Numbered from the stretch's first letter, positions 37,210-46,522 are shown. The stretch: 64,000 nucleotides of DNA from JABWAJ01 sp038323375 (GCA_038323375.1 JBBQGV010000003.1:60776-124775), one strand, 5' to 3'. Translations and numbers: made by a program. Notes: generated from the letters alone by a model not told the origin.

Positions 37210-37725
37210 CAAATCGAGGAGTCCGTCCGGCAAATCCATATGCAGAACGGACTCCTTCTCGTCTGCTTTCACAATAAATTGCTCGTTGAGGGGGATCAAT
37301 ATTTCGCGATTGCGATAAACAACAACGGCCATCATTTGCTGGGGCATTTCGATCACTTCGTCAATTTTTCCCACCAATCCGTGGGTAGCATCCTCTATCG
37401 TATAACTGGTAAAGCGTTCATAACCAGGTTCTATGACAATGGTGCGGGCTTCATTGGGTAAAATATCTTCCCTTCGAAGGTAAATATCTTTGTGGTGGAG
37501 CAGTTGCGCGTCATCGCGGCTGTTCACGTCCTCTAATTTGACCAAAATGGCATTGCCAGCGCGCACGTCCTCAACGAAATAGGGGAGGTGTTGTCCCCTG
37601 ATTTCCAAAAAAATGATTTCTGCACTCAAAAAATCTTCCCAATAAGCGTCTTCAACAAAAGTTTTTAATTCTCCGAGCAGGCCGTGCGCTTTTCCTACCC
37701 GACCTATTTTGACCATTGCGTCCAT
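37207..37725 (-). CDS. rimM: ribosome maturation factor RimM
   Basis: 16S rRNA processing/30S assembly factor (172 residues). The N-terminal RimM beta-barrel reads VGKAHGLLGELKTFVED, and the C-terminal PRC-barrel carries GKIDEVIEMPQQMM and REILIPLNEQFI. Length is normal. It is the last gene of an mnmA-lipoprotein-rimM operon rather than the common rpsP-rimM-trmD arrangement. The stop codon overlaps a repeat element. Confidence 0.95.
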   Translation of the reverse strand: MDAMVKIGRVGKAHGLLGELKTFVEDAYWEDFLSAEIIFLEIRGQHLPYFVEDVRAGNAILVKLEDVNSRDDAQLLHHKDIYLRREDILPNEARTIVIEPGYERFTSYTIEDATHGLVGKIDEVIEMPQQMMAVVVYRNREILIPLNEQFIVKADEKESVLHMDLPDGLLDL

Positions 37726-37743
37726 AAAAATTCGCGGTTTCCG

Positions 37744-38529
37744 TTATTGCCAATGGAGCAGACGTTGGCGCAGGATGAATCCTTTTTCAGCTCTTTGCCC
37801 CCAATCCGTTGTAGCGCAAGCGCCAAAATCGCTGCTGCAACACACCTCACATTGGCTGTCCATTATCTGCAATTCTTTGTAAATCAGTCCAATGTTTTTG
37901 GCGTAGTATTCTTTTCCCTGCCTGTATTCGATGATGTTTTCGCTGTCGGCCAGCTGAATGGAGCAGACTTTTTCAAATAAAAGACCGCCAACCTGAAACG
38001 GTTCCGCTAAAGAAAGGGTGCGATAGTTCCAGTCTTTGAACATTTCAATCTGTTCGCCAGCGATTTCTACCGCAGTGCTGTTTGAAAAGAAAGCGTTTCC
38101 ATTCCAGGTTTCATTGGCCTGCAATGGGAAAGTCATTGCGATAAAACGCAGGTTTTCTTCGGTGCGGTAAGCCTGTTGGTTGCTGCGTGCGGCGGCATAA
38201 ACCTTGCCGATTTGCCAGGGTTGGGTAGCTGACTGGCGTTGAACGCGTTCGATTCGATACCAGGTCAGGCCATCCTGTGCGGGGAAAGAATCGGTGATGG
38301 ATTCTTTAATGAACCACGAATTGGTATCAATTTGCGTTCCGCCCGCTGCCGGGTCGAAAATGATCGAATCCACCTCGAATTCGCGGATTTGACCCACCTC
38401 AAGCGGGTAATATGCGTACCCAAAATCCAGGTCCAAAGGCTCTGTCTCTCTTTTATTACAGGAAGAAACAATCAGCACCACGGCGGCTATGAGCCATAAA
38501 TAATTGGTTATTTTTATGTTGTGCTTCAT
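37744..38529 (-). CDS. hypothetical lipoprotein
   Basis: Lipoprotein of 261 residues; the signal ends in VLIVSSC with Cys24 lipidated. The mature protein is beta-rich and opens with DFGYAYYPLEVGQIREFEVDSI in which the tract 'YYPLEVG' is common among Bacteroidota lipoproteins of unknown role. Near the C-terminus a CEVCC cluster and two further cysteines (FGACATTDWG) could form disulfides or bind a metal. The start overlaps the mnmA stop by 4 bp and rimM follows 18 bp later, so it is translated from an operon with two RNA-maturation genes, with no obvious link. Confidence 0.75.
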   Translation of the reverse strand: MKHNIKITNYLWLIAAVVLIVSSCNKRETEPLDLDFGYAYYPLEVGQIREFEVDSIIFDPAAGGTQIDTNSWFIKESITDSFPAQDGLTWYRIERVQRQSATQPWQIGKVYAAARSNQQAYRTEENLRFIAMTFPLQANETWNGNAFFSNSTAVEIAGEQIEMFKDWNYRTLSLAEPFQVGGLLFEKVCSIQLADSENIIEYRQGKEYYAKNIGLIYKELQIMDSQCEVCCSSDFGACATTDWGQRAEKGFILRQRLLHWQ

Positions 38530-39635
38530 GATAAACCTGAGTTGAGACTACCATAGATGATGCCACCGCCGACTACATCGTCGTTTTCATAAAAAACGGC
38601 AGATTGTCCCGGCGCGACACCTTTTACATTGGCGTCAAATTCTACGCGAATTTTGCCATTATCGCTATACATGCGTCCCAAAGCGCCTGCATCCTTGTAA
38701 CGGATTTTGGCTACGACCTCCATCCCGTCTTCAAACGAAGCGTATTTCATCAAATTGGGTTGACCAACGATCATTCCGTTCCGGATGAGTTCGTCTTCCA
38801 AACCTAAAACGACCGTATTGGTATCCGGGCGGATCTCCGTTACAAACATCGGATGTCCGAACGCAACGCCCAAGCCTTTTCGCTGGCCGATAGTATAAAA
38901 AGGATACCCCTGGTGTTTACCGATGATATCACCCCGGCTGTTCACAAAATCGCCGCCCGCAACCTGTGCTTCCAGTTCTGGAATGCGGTGCTTCAGGAAA
39001 CTGCGATAGTCGTTGTCGGGAACAAAGCAGATTTCGTAGCTCTCTGCTTTTTTGGAAAGTTCCTCGTACCCAAAATCGAAAGCGAACTGACGTACTTCGG
39101 GTTTGGTATAGTGCCCAAGTGGAAAACGGCTGCGGTTCAAACATTCCTGGCTCAACCCCCAAAGAACATAGGATTGGTCTTTATTCAAATCCGCAGATTT
39201 GCTGATGAATTTCCGGCCATTGGCCTCATTGATGATCGCGTAGTGGCCGGTTGCAATGAATTCGCAATCCAGTGCATCCGCGCGCTTTAACAGCGCGTTC
39301 CATTTGATGTGGGTATTGCAGAGTACGCAGGGGTTTGGCGTTCGGCCAGCTATATATTCATCTACGAAATTGTTAATCACATAATCGCCAAATTCTTCAC
39401 GAATGTCAATGATGAAGTGATGAAACCCCATATTCACGGCTACCTGACGGGCATCGTTGATGGAATCCAGGCTGCAACACCCGGTTTCCTTTTTGGAGGA
39501 TCCGGAGTTAGCGTAGTCCCAGGTTTTCATCGTAATGCCAATGACTTCATACCCTTCTTCGTGCAGCATCATGGCGGTTACCGTGCTGTCAATGCCACCG
39601 CTCATGGCTACCAAAACCTTTCCGAGCTTGCTCAT
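38526..39635 (-). CDS. mnmA: tRNA-specific 2-thiouridylase MnmA
   Basis: Thiolates U34 of tRNA(Lys/Glu/Gln) wobble positions in the cytoplasm using sulfur relayed by partner proteins. It is 369 residues. The PPi-loop MSGGIDST is near residue 11, the catalytic Cys sits in NPCVLCNTHIKW, and the persulfide Cys in SYEICFVPD. Other motifs are ATGHYA and GQRKGLGV. Many MnmA proteins have CxxC-like spacing between these active cysteines in the fold, consistent here. The ATG at 39635 matches the family start; the open frame further upstream is not family-like. First gene of the operon with a lipoprotein and rimM. Confidence 0.96.
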   Translation of the reverse strand: MSKLGKVLVAMSGGIDSTVTAMMLHEEGYEVIGITMKTWDYANSGSSKKETGCCSLDSINDARQVAVNMGFHHFIIDIREEFGDYVINNFVDEYIAGRTPNPCVLCNTHIKWNALLKRADALDCEFIATGHYAIINEANGRKFISKSADLNKDQSYVLWGLSQECLNRSRFPLGHYTKPEVRQFAFDFGYEELSKKAESYEICFVPDNDYRSFLKHRIPELEAQVAGGDFVNSRGDIIGKHQGYPFYTIGQRKGLGVAFGHPMFVTEIRPDTNTVVLGLEDELIRNGMIVGQPNLMKYASFEDGMEVVAKIRYKDAGALGRMYSDNGKIRVEFDANVKGVAPGQSAVFYENDDVVGGGIIYGSLNSGLS

Positions 39636-39707
39636 AAAAACGGAATTTATCTTGAAATTATGGACTTGTTGGCTCGGAAGGATGCCCCTTGCAACAAGTC
39701 TTGTGTG

Positions 39708-39715
39708 CAAAATTA
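39708..39715 (-). promoter_or_regulatory. -7 element for mnmA operon
   Basis: Minus-strand TAATTTTG, an exact TAnnTTTG match about 70 bp before the mnmA ATG. Confidence 0.35.
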
Positions 39716-39814
39716 CAAAATGCAACGCCTTTTGGTTCACTTCAAATGAAACGGATAGAAAAGGGCTGAACAATGAGGAGGCGCTTTGGGGCGTTACTGC
39801 ACTTATCACAACTA

Positions 39815-39845
39815 TTGTCCGAACGTTCAATTAGGTCTATCTTCG
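39815..39845 (+). promoter_or_regulatory. candidate promoter of the rlpA-like gene
   Basis: TTG (39815-39817), 20-base spacer, TATCTTCG (39838-39845, one base off consensus), about 30 bp before the ATG. Confidence 0.4.
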
Positions 39846-39879
39846 GGCGTTTGGTTAAATTCATTAAAGAACAGATAAC

Positions 39880-40860
39880 ATGAGAAACCGATTCAAACTA
39901 TTCGCACTTTTATTTTTCGCCGCTTTAGGTTCCGCTGCGATTGCACAGGATTCCGAGTCTGGCCTCGCTTCCTATTATGGTGATGAATTTCAGGGACGCC
40001 GGACTGCGTATGGCGATAAGTATGACAAAAGCAAGCTGACTGCTGCGCATAAACGCCATCCTTACGGTACGATGATCCGCGTCACCCGCCTCGACAACAA
40101 GAAGTCGGTTGTCGTCAAAGTAACAGACAAAGGCCCGTACATCAAAGGAAGGGTCATTGATCTATCCAAAAAGGCTGCAGAAAGACTGGGTATGCTTGGC
40201 GACGGAACGGCTGAAGTGGAAATTGTAGTTGTAAAACGGGTGACTAAAGAAGACGACCCGCCCGCAGAACTTGCCATAGATCAAGAGACGCCGGCAGAAA
40301 AAGAACCGGCCAAAGAGGCGAAATCCGATCAACCCGCCGAATACAACTATGAACCGGAAAATGACCCTGCGAAAAAAGAAGCGACCGCTTCCCAAACTGC
40401 CAAAGCGAAAAAAAGCACCACGGTAAAGGAAGAAAAACCGACTGCAAAAATAGAGAAAACAGCTGCGGCAAAAGAAGTGTCTACCACGGAGAAAGCTAAA
40501 AAAACCAATCTGGCTGAAAAATCAAAAGCATCTCCTTCCCGAGGAAAATTAGTGGGTAAAGATTACACGCAGTTTGGCTTGTACAAAATAGTGCTGGAGC
40601 GCCCTTCCCAAAAAGGCTACGGCGTTCAGGTGGCGTCGCTGAGCAACTACGAAAATGTTTTGAGGCAGGTTGCTGACCTTCAGGCTAAATTCTTCGACAA
40701 TATCCTGATAAGCGTTGAAAAAGGAGCGCCAAACAATCTGTACAAAATCATACTCGGCCCTTTTGAAACGGAGAGCGCAGCAAAAAACTATACCGCGAAC
40801 ATCAAAAAGAAGCAAAAAGTCTCAGGCTTTGTGGTGAATCTTTCGGAGATCAAGTATTAA
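39880..40860 (+). CDS. rlpA: RlpA-like double-psi barrel protein with SPOR domain
   Basis: Periplasmic/septal peptidoglycan-associated protein (326 residues). Signal peptide of about 22 residues ending AIAQ. The RlpA double-psi barrel (about 27-115) has SGLASYYGDEFQGRRTAYGD, a KHPYGT-like 'RHPYGTMIRVT' and VKVTDKGPYIKGRVIDLS. A long Lys/Glu/Ala/Pro-rich linker (about 125-220) follows, then a SPOR domain (about 245-325) with GYGVQVASLSNYENV and YKIILGPFETESAA, which binds denuded glycan strands. E. coli-type RlpA is a lytic transglycosylase; activity here is presumed. The 3' end abuts a heptamer repeat shared with the convergent gene. Confidence 0.9.
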   Translation: MRNRFKLFALLFFAALGSAAIAQDSESGLASYYGDEFQGRRTAYGDKYDKSKLTAAHKRHPYGTMIRVTRLDNKKSVVVKVTDKGPYIKGRVIDLSKKAAERLGMLGDGTAEVEIVVVKRVTKEDDPPAELAIDQETPAEKEPAKEAKSDQPAEYNYEPENDPAKKEATASQTAKAKKSTTVKEEKPTAKIEKTAAAKEVSTTEKAKKTNLAEKSKASPSRGKLVGKDYTQFGLYKIVLERPSQKGYGVQVASLSNYENVLRQVADLQAKFFDNILISVEKGAPNNLYKIILGPFETESAAKNYTANIKKKQKVSGFVVNLSEIKY

Positions 40861-40957
40861 AGTAGGTAGAAAGTAGAGGGTAGAAAGTATAAAGATAGGG
40901 AACGTAATTAGATGATGTTATGTCATCCCAACCCTAGCCTTTCTACTTTCTACTTCA
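40861..40957. repeat. GTAGAAA heptamer repeat forming an inverted repeat between convergent genes
   Basis: Left part GTAGGTAGAAAGTAGAGGG and following units; right part TTTCTACTTTCTACTTC. The two parts are complementary (GTAGAAAGTAGA/TCTACTTTCTAC), so RNA from either strand can fold. The right arm supplies the TAG stop of the cohesin-like lipoprotein. Probably acts as a bidirectional terminator, but U-runs are lacking. Confidence 0.7.
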
Positions 40958-41513
40958 CGGTAACCTTCCCGTCAACCCCGATAATCTTCAATAATTGACT
41001 TTGGAAGTTTACGGCCTCAAAAGGGGTTGGTTTATCCACGAAATTGATGGAAGAAAACTGGCCGGATTTGCCTTTTACGGTGTAACAAATTTGGTAAATT
41101 GAGCTGCCATCTGCTATTGTAATGCCTTTCAGTGAATTTTCGATCCACATGGCGGTTAGTAAGCCATCCTGGGCGTTATTAACGCCGAAATTATTGCCAT
41201 CCAGGTAAGGCAATGTATAGTTTTTCAGTTCTTTAAACTCCAGCACGTTTTTATCCCAGCGGACAGAATACTGCATGGAGAGCAATTGCTTGCAGCCCAA
41301 TACCGTAATATCTATGCAGACCGTTTCCCCTGCTGATGCAACAACTTTTGGTGCAACCAGGGTCAAGTCGCCCACTGTAGCAGAGGCGACGGTTTGTGCA
41401 TTCTGGACCGGCACGGCCTCGGCTGCAGTCTGCCCGTCCGGTTGTTTTGCCGGTTCGTTGCTACAAAAAGTAAAACAGAGGCAAAGCGCTGCAAAAATGA
41501 GTTTGTTGTTCAT
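40950..41513 (-). CDS. lipoprotein with cohesin-like domain
   Basis: Lipoprotein of 187 residues. The signal peptide ends LCFTFC with Cys17 lipidated. After an Ala/Gln-rich spacer the domain from about residue 55 to the end has the cohesin-like layout: 'VAPKVVASAGETVCIDITVLG' opening, then SMQYSVRWDKNVLEF, and YQICYTVKG. Cohesin-type domains bind dockerins in cellulosomes but occur widely outside them. A T9SS protein with dockerin-like calcium loops is encoded at 56750-59221; an interaction is speculative. The ATG at 41513 begins the signal peptide. Confidence 0.75.
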   Translation of the reverse strand: MNNKLIFAALCLCFTFCSNEPAKQPDGQTAAEAVPVQNAQTVASATVGDLTLVAPKVVASAGETVCIDITVLGCKQLLSMQYSVRWDKNVLEFKELKNYTLPYLDGNNFGVNNAQDGLLTAMWIENSLKGITIADGSSIYQICYTVKGKSGQFSSINFVDKPTPFEAVNFQSQLLKIIGVDGKVTVK

Positions 41514-41613
41514 GACGATTAAGATAAAATGATGAAACAGGCACAAAGTTAGGAAATGCCGGTTATTTCCGACAGGCAATAATCTTTTCTGGCAGGGCGT
41601 TGCATTGATGTCC

Positions 41614-41646
41614 TTGTATCTTTTTGTTTAAGATGCATTATCTTTG
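41614..41646 (+). promoter_or_regulatory. candidate promoter of the OmpA-family gene
   Basis: TATCTTTG (41639-41646) is an exact -7 match. TTG at 41614-41616 gives a 22-base spacer, slightly long. The leader would be about 18 nt. Confidence 0.45.
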
Positions 41647-41669
41647 GTGTTATAACAAACGCAGATTCT

Positions 41670-42674
41670 ATGAAACTAATGATGGCCTTCTTGTTGATTT
41701 TGAGTGTAGCCCTTTTTGCAACGGGGTGTGTAACTCAACAAAAATACAGTGAGCTGGAGGAATCGCTCACGTACTACAAAAAAGAATCGCAAGCCGTAGA
41801 TTCTTTGAACAACAACAACCAGGAACTCGACCGCGTCAACAAGGAATTGGAAGACCTGATCAAAGAGAAGACCTACGAAGTAGAGCAATTGACGGCCACA
41901 AACATCAACCTGAATAAAAGCTACCTGGAAGTGCTGAACAAGTACAATGGTCTGGTAGCCAAAGGGGATGAAGTACTTGCGGTCAGCGCGTACGAAAAAA
42001 CCAACCTTCAAAATCAATTATCGGCGCAGCAGAGCGATCTGGATAGCCATCGCAAAACGGCTGCGACAATGGAATACGAACTTTCCGAACGCAACGCCCG
42101 CATCAGCCAGTTGGAATACAATTTTGACGGAACACCGAAAGGGTACGACAATCAACAGAACGAACAGGCAAAAGTTACCGGGTTTCTCTACGACAAACGG
42201 GTGATGATCGCTGAATTGAAACAAAAGCTGCAAAGCGCCTTTTTGGGATACAACAGCGATAATATCTCGGTGATTGACCGAAAAGACGGCGGGATTGCTG
42301 TCGTTTTTAGCGAAAGCTTGCTTTTCCCTTCGGGTAATGAGCAAGTGGACATCAATGGCCGCCGATCCTTGGTGCAACTGACCGACGTAATCAGCCCCCG
42401 TATTGCTGAGCTTGATATTCGCATCGAAGGGCACGTTAATTCAGAGGCCATTGCGGAGCGCAATTGGGATGTCAGCACACTTCGGGCCGTTTCAGTCGCC
42501 AAAGTCCTTACTGCCTACGGCATCCCTCCCGAGCGCATCACTGCAACCGGGCGAGCCGATTATGTGCCGGTAGCATCCAATACAACCCCGCAGGGGCGCG
42601 CTGCGAACCGCAGAACAGAAATCATCATCTCTCCGAACAACGAGGCCCTAAATGCATTGCTCTTAGGAAAATGA
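41670..42674 (+). CDS. OmpA family lipoprotein with coiled coil
   Basis: Outer-membrane-anchored peptidoglycan-binding protein (334 residues). The signal ends in LFATGC, Cys20 lipidated. Residues about 28-165 are a long coiled coil rich in Glu/Lys/Asn/Leu heptads. The C-terminal OmpA domain (about 200-330) has FSESLLFPSGNEQVDINGR, IRIEGHVNSEAI, RNWDVSTLRAVSVAKVL and GRADYVPVASNTTPQGRAANRR, which includes the conserved Asp/Arg pair that binds diaminopimelate. Own promoter upstream. Likely links the outer membrane to the cell wall. Confidence 0.93.
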   Translation: MKLMMAFLLILSVALFATGCVTQQKYSELEESLTYYKKESQAVDSLNNNNQELDRVNKELEDLIKEKTYEVEQLTATNINLNKSYLEVLNKYNGLVAKGDEVLAVSAYEKTNLQNQLSAQQSDLDSHRKTAATMEYELSERNARISQLEYNFDGTPKGYDNQQNEQAKVTGFLYDKRVMIAELKQKLQSAFLGYNSDNISVIDRKDGGIAVVFSESLLFPSGNEQVDINGRRSLVQLTDVISPRIAELDIRIEGHVNSEAIAERNWDVSTLRAVSVAKVLTAYGIPPERITATGRADYVPVASNTTPQGRAANRRTEIIISPNNEALNALLLGK

Positions 42675-42704
42675 CCAACATTTTCGGTTCATCAATTTCG
42701 GGTA

Positions 42705-43979
42705 ATGACGAATATGCGCTTCATTTTTTTTCTGGTCATGGTCACTGCAATGCCTGAATATATCCGGGCACAGACTTGTCTTTCGCAGGACTTACTGAAT
42801 GCGCATGTGCATCAAAATGCCGTTGTCGCCGGAGATCGGGCACGCATTGAAGCTTTTACTCAAAACTGGATTGAAAACCAACAACACAACCCTGGCGAGC
42901 CAAGGGAACTGGCGATTATCCCGGTTGTGGTGCATGTGGTTTGGCGAACTGCTGCTGAAAATATTTCTGACGAACAGATCATGTCCCAGATTCAGGTATT
43001 AAACAGCGATTTTCGAAAAATGAATGCTGATTCTGAAAATGTTATCTATCCACCGTTCCGGGCTGTCCGGGCGGATGCAGAAATTGAATTCCAGCTCGCT
43101 ACCGTTGACCCGCTTGGGAATCCTGCGACCGGAATCACAAGAACGCAAACGAGTTTACCCGAGATTGGCATTTTACGGGTAAGCGGAAAACGGGCCATTT
43201 GTTACGAAGAATTTGGCGGTCACGATGTTTGGTGCTCCAACCATTACCTGAATATCTGGATTGGCGCTTTCCCCTCCGGAATTGCCGGAGAAGCTAGTTT
43301 TCCCGGACAGGACATTCCGGAAGAAGACGGGGTGCGTATTGCGCCGCACCGGTTCGGCGTTATAGGAACAGCGATCAACGCACCTTACCATTTAGGTCGC
43401 ACGGCTACGCATGAAATCGGCCACTATTTTAACCTGTACCACGCTTGGGGGAACTCAGGCAACAGCAACCCGGATTGCATTTTTGACGATGAGGTAGCCG
43501 ACACGCCGAAACAGGCCGGAAATTACCTCAATCAGTGTCCATCTTTTTCGGGATTACAATCTTCCTGCATCGCAAATACACCTGATATGTTTTGCAACTA
43601 CATGAATTACACAGATGACGCCTGTATGGTGATGTTCACTCAGGGGCAAAAATTGCGGATGCGCGCATCGCTTGACGGCCCTCGTTCCGGGTTGGTGTAT
43701 CAAAGCGGTGCCTGCCTGCCGGTGTCGAATCAGTTCGAGCCGCCCTCGCAGGTCTCTGTCGTTTTACAGCCCAATCCGGCAAACCAATTCGTTGTCATTG
43801 AGGGCTTAAGCGCAGGATACGAGGTTCGATGCTTTGGAATAAATGGCACGTTATGGCCTGTTTATCAGGAACTTGAAAACAAAATCCGCGTGGGGCATTT
43901 GCTCCCCGGCGTGTATATACTCCAAATTAAAAATGAAAGAAATATGATTACTAAAATGCTTATTATTGCCCGTCTTTAA
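42705..43979 (+). CDS. M43-family (pappalysin-like) metalloprotease with T9SS sorting domain
   Basis: Secreted zinc protease (424 residues). A signal peptide ends near YIRAQ. The zinc motif HEIGHYFNLYH has His236, Glu237, His240 and His246, and the Met-turn is CNYMNYTDD. Cysteines around DCIFDDEVADTP, NQCP, SSC and MFC match the M43/cytophagalysin arrangement. A C-terminal domain of about 75 residues (VVLQPNPANQF to LLPGVYILQIKN) is a type A T9SS sorting signal. The ATG at 42714 is an alternative start. Such proteins often have pro-regions; here about 100 residues precede the catalytic core. Confidence 0.92.
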   Translation: MTNMRFIFFLVMVTAMPEYIRAQTCLSQDLLNAHVHQNAVVAGDRARIEAFTQNWIENQQHNPGEPRELAIIPVVVHVVWRTAAENISDEQIMSQIQVLNSDFRKMNADSENVIYPPFRAVRADAEIEFQLATVDPLGNPATGITRTQTSLPEIGILRVSGKRAICYEEFGGHDVWCSNHYLNIWIGAFPSGIAGEASFPGQDIPEEDGVRIAPHRFGVIGTAINAPYHLGRTATHEIGHYFNLYHAWGNSGNSNPDCIFDDEVADTPKQAGNYLNQCPSFSGLQSSCIANTPDMFCNYMNYTDDACMVMFTQGQKLRMRASLDGPRSGLVYQSGACLPVSNQFEPPSQVSVVLQPNPANQFVVIEGLSAGYEVRCFGINGTLWPVYQELENKIRVGHLLPGVYILQIKNERNMITKMLIIARL

Positions 43980-44018
43980 CCCAATTCTGCAACTCATTCT
44001 ACATTCAAAACTGTTGTC

Positions 44019-44762
44019 ATGTTCAGAAGTATGCACTACCCCCGGGGGTTGAGGCTGTTTATGATGGTCTGTATTACATGTTCTTTCGCTTCTTGCGTAA
44101 CTGATGTGAGAAAAATCAGATTAGAGGAACTGAATAAGGTGGTTGAAATTAGCAAAGGCCCTTGCTATGGCCGTTGCCCGATTTTCACCCTTACTATTTA
44201 CCAGGACGGTATTGCCAGTTACCAGGGAGAGCGTAACACAGACCGCATCGGCCTTTACGTCAAACGATTGGATAAAGAAGTCTTTGCCAATCTGCAAAAA
44301 GAGTTCAGGGAAGCCAATATTTGGCAGTACCAGAATGTTTACAAAAGCCGGATCGCCGACCTCGCGAGCGTCACCCTGACATATTATGAAGAAGGTGATA
44401 TCAAGGCGATTACCGGTAAAGAAGGCCGTCCGCAGGCAGTTCTGAAGTTGGAGCAAACGCTCGACCGCATTGCTGCAGGTGCCGATTGGATACTCAAGGA
44501 AGGCCCGCCGCCCGCCGATTTGCCTGAAGATGCCATTCCGAGCGAATTGGTTGTTCAGCTGAACAGTGGCGTGAACGCTTATGCTTGGACGGAAAAATAC
44601 GCCAAGCAAGGGATGAAAGTGTTGAAAAGCCTTTCCAACGACGGCTACCATTGGCTCATTTCCTACGATACCTCGCTGAAGCCGCCTAAAGATATGATCG
44701 AACTGGTGCGCAAGGATTCGGGGGTTGTTGGCGCTGAATTCAACAGAAAAGGAGCTAATTAG
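44019..44762 (+). CDS. DUF6438 domain lipoprotein
   Basis: Lipoprotein (247 residues) with signal ending CSFASC. The DUF6438-type core starts 'ISKGPCYGRCPIFTLTIYQDG' (in part: GPCYGRCPIFTL) and runs to about residue 145; the remaining C-terminal part has no recognised family. The two cysteines in CYGRC are conserved in the family and may bind metal or form a disulfide. Function unknown. The gene ends ...G-A-N-TAG, where the AAT and TAG are the first bases of a repeat copy. Confidence 0.8.
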   Translation: MFRSMHYPRGLRLFMMVCITCSFASCVTDVRKIRLEELNKVVEISKGPCYGRCPIFTLTIYQDGIASYQGERNTDRIGLYVKRLDKEVFANLQKEFREANIWQYQNVYKSRIADLASVTLTYYEEGDIKAITGKEGRPQAVLKLEQTLDRIAAGADWILKEGPPPADLPEDAIPSELVVQLNSGVNAYAWTEKYAKQGMKVLKSLSNDGYHWLISYDTSLKPPKDMIELVRKDSGVVGAEFNRKGAN

Positions 44763-44788
44763 TGTCTGTCTTTAGAGTCCAATAGCTC
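44757..44788 (-). repeat. right-end fragment of the repeat family
   Basis: AATTAGTGTCTGTC followed by TTTAGAGTCCAATAGCT, an inverted right edge. It supplies the TAG stop (44760-44762) of the DUF6438 gene and is followed at once by a terminator hairpin. Confidence 0.8.
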
Positions 44789-44797
44789 TGGCGTCAT

Positions 44798-44842
44798 AAA
44801 AAAAGCCTTCCGATTCTTACAAGAACCGGAAGGCTTTTTTTC
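44798..44842. terminator. bidirectional intrinsic terminator
   Basis: A7-GCCTTCCG (44798-44812) pairs with CGGAAGGC-T7 (44827-44841), a 15-bp stem with A/T tails usable in both directions. It serves the convergent DUF6438 and haloperoxidase genes. Confidence 0.92.
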
Positions 44843-44860
44843 TTATTATATGCTCTTGTG

Positions 44861-46252
44861 TTAATTTTTCCAGGGCAATTGATTGACTTTGACGCCAACT
44901 GCCTTTCCTAAACGAACGCCTTCATCGCTGTCCATGCGCCAGTGTACGCCAAGTGGAACACGCGACCAGGCGTTTTCTTCCGCCATCTCTTCGAAGCTGC
45001 TGAAAGTGCGCGGCACGCCTTCAAACTCTGTACGATTTCTGTGGCAATTGTCCGTCATCGAGTAATCCGTACCAAAAACGCTTTCCAATGCTTTTGCGCC
45101 GGCAGCGCCCATCGTGGAGTGGCCGGATGGGTAGGCAGGGAAAGAAGGCGAAATGCCTTCAGCTCCAGTCAAAGGATCGTATAGATTTGTTTGCCAGGTT
45201 GGGTCAATTACATTCTTGATGTAGGTCACCGGGCGCTCTATATTGTAGTAGTATTTGGAATGCCAGCAAGCTACGGCCGCATCGTTGAGCGCCATACCAA
45301 CCTTAGTATACGCTTCAATGGCTGTTTCTAAGTTGCTGGATTCATTCTTAATCACCTGGCTTGCAATAGCAATCCAGCGCGGGCCGGGGCTGAACGTGAG
45401 GTTGACAAGGTCATCGCTCCAAAATTCGCCTACCCACTCGTCAATATAAGAAAGCGTAGGTGTGTTTTGGGCATAAACCTCAATAGCCTGTGAGTAGTAT
45501 TCAGAATTCGGCGATTCACTGTAAGGAATCGGAGGTAAAGCCAAGCGGTCGCTTTCGTTGATGGCAAACCTTCTGGCCTGACCCCAGTACGGGAACATCG
45601 GTTTGCCCGGGCCTGGAATGGTGGCAACCCAGTCGCCGGGTTCATTGTAGTTGGCCTGCCAATCGTAGTTGCCGAATGGATCAAGGTAGGCATCGTGTCC
45701 GACTACATCCGTAGCGGACCAGTTCCATACGGCGTCAGCTACGCGTTCGCCGTGTTCCTTCGAGCGGGCGTATACTTCCGACCCGGCTTCCTGTTCGTAC
45801 TTCGAGTTCAGCTGGCTGATCAAAGACAGCATGCGCGTGTTGGCGGCTGCCTGAGGATTTGGGAAAAAGCGCGGCATCATTCTGGTGTAAATGGCATGCA
45901 CAACGGTTGGCCAGTGGTATTTCTGGTTGGCCACTGCCTTGGGAACAACAAGGCCGGGAAAGCGGCTTTCTAACGAATTGTAATCCGGCATACCACTGAT
46001 GCAGGCTTCATACGCAGCCAAACCGAGGTAAGCTAATGAACGGGGCGCAGGACCCGGGCGATAACCAGCAGCGTAGCGCTCAATTTCGAGGTAAACTTCA
46101 TTCCACTCAAAAGCAGCTTCTGCATCATAATCCGACACCCGATTGGTTGAATTTATGTCGTCTGAAAGCTGATCCTGCTCGCAGGAAACAGCAATCAGCA
46201 TGATTGCTAACAAGCCCAAAATAGGGAGTAAGGATAACTTCTTGAAAGCCAT
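44861..46252 (-). CDS. vanadium-dependent haloperoxidase, exported lipoprotein
   Basis: Exported PAP2-superfamily protein (463 residues) of the vanadium haloperoxidase type, a lipoprotein by its signal (IAVSC, Cys24). The vanadate/phosphate site is complete: K-x6-R-P in KYYYNIERP, PSGH in FPAYPSGHSTMGAAG, and S-R-x5-H-x3-D in SRVPLGVHWRMD. Members oxidise halides with peroxide or act as acid phosphatases; motif data do not separate these. Length suits the bacterial haloperoxidase subfamily. It is a paralogue of the gene 271 bp upstream. Confidence 0.88.
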   Translation of the reverse strand: MAFKKLSLLPILGLLAIMLIAVSCEQDQLSDDINSTNRVSDYDAEAAFEWNEVYLEIERYAAGYRPGPAPRSLAYLGLAAYEACISGMPDYNSLESRFPGLVVPKAVANQKYHWPTVVHAIYTRMMPRFFPNPQAAANTRMLSLISQLNSKYEQEAGSEVYARSKEHGERVADAVWNWSATDVVGHDAYLDPFGNYDWQANYNEPGDWVATIPGPGKPMFPYWGQARRFAINESDRLALPPIPYSESPNSEYYSQAIEVYAQNTPTLSYIDEWVGEFWSDDLVNLTFSPGPRWIAIASQVIKNESSNLETAIEAYTKVGMALNDAAVACWHSKYYYNIERPVTYIKNVIDPTWQTNLYDPLTGAEGISPSFPAYPSGHSTMGAAGAKALESVFGTDYSMTDNCHRNRTEFEGVPRTFSSFEEMAEENAWSRVPLGVHWRMDSDEGVRLGKAVGVKVNQLPWKN

Positions 46253-46445
46253 AGGATCAAGTTTTGTCGGTTTAAAAAAATGGTTTCAAATAATCGTGAA
46301 AATAATTCTGTCTAAAGACTATCTATCCAAGGGTATGGCTAGCTTCGGAGTAAATAGGTACTTAGATGCATTCATTTACGGCATTCGTAACAGAAAGTTA
46401 CAAAAGTGTTGCGAAAGTAAAAAAAAAATAAAAAAACCGAAAAAA

Positions 46446-46490
46446 TGAGAATAGCCGGAGTATGCACCTGCACTGTTCCGGCTATTCTCA
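46446..46490 (-). terminator. intrinsic terminator after the second haloperoxidase gene
   Basis: TGAGAATAGCCGGA (46446-46459) and TCCGGCTATTCTCA (46477-46490) form a perfect 14-bp stem. On the minus strand it is followed by a T-rich tract. Confidence 0.88.
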
Positions 46491-46522
46491 TACAAAGAAA
46501 TTATGCCTTGTTATATATAGCA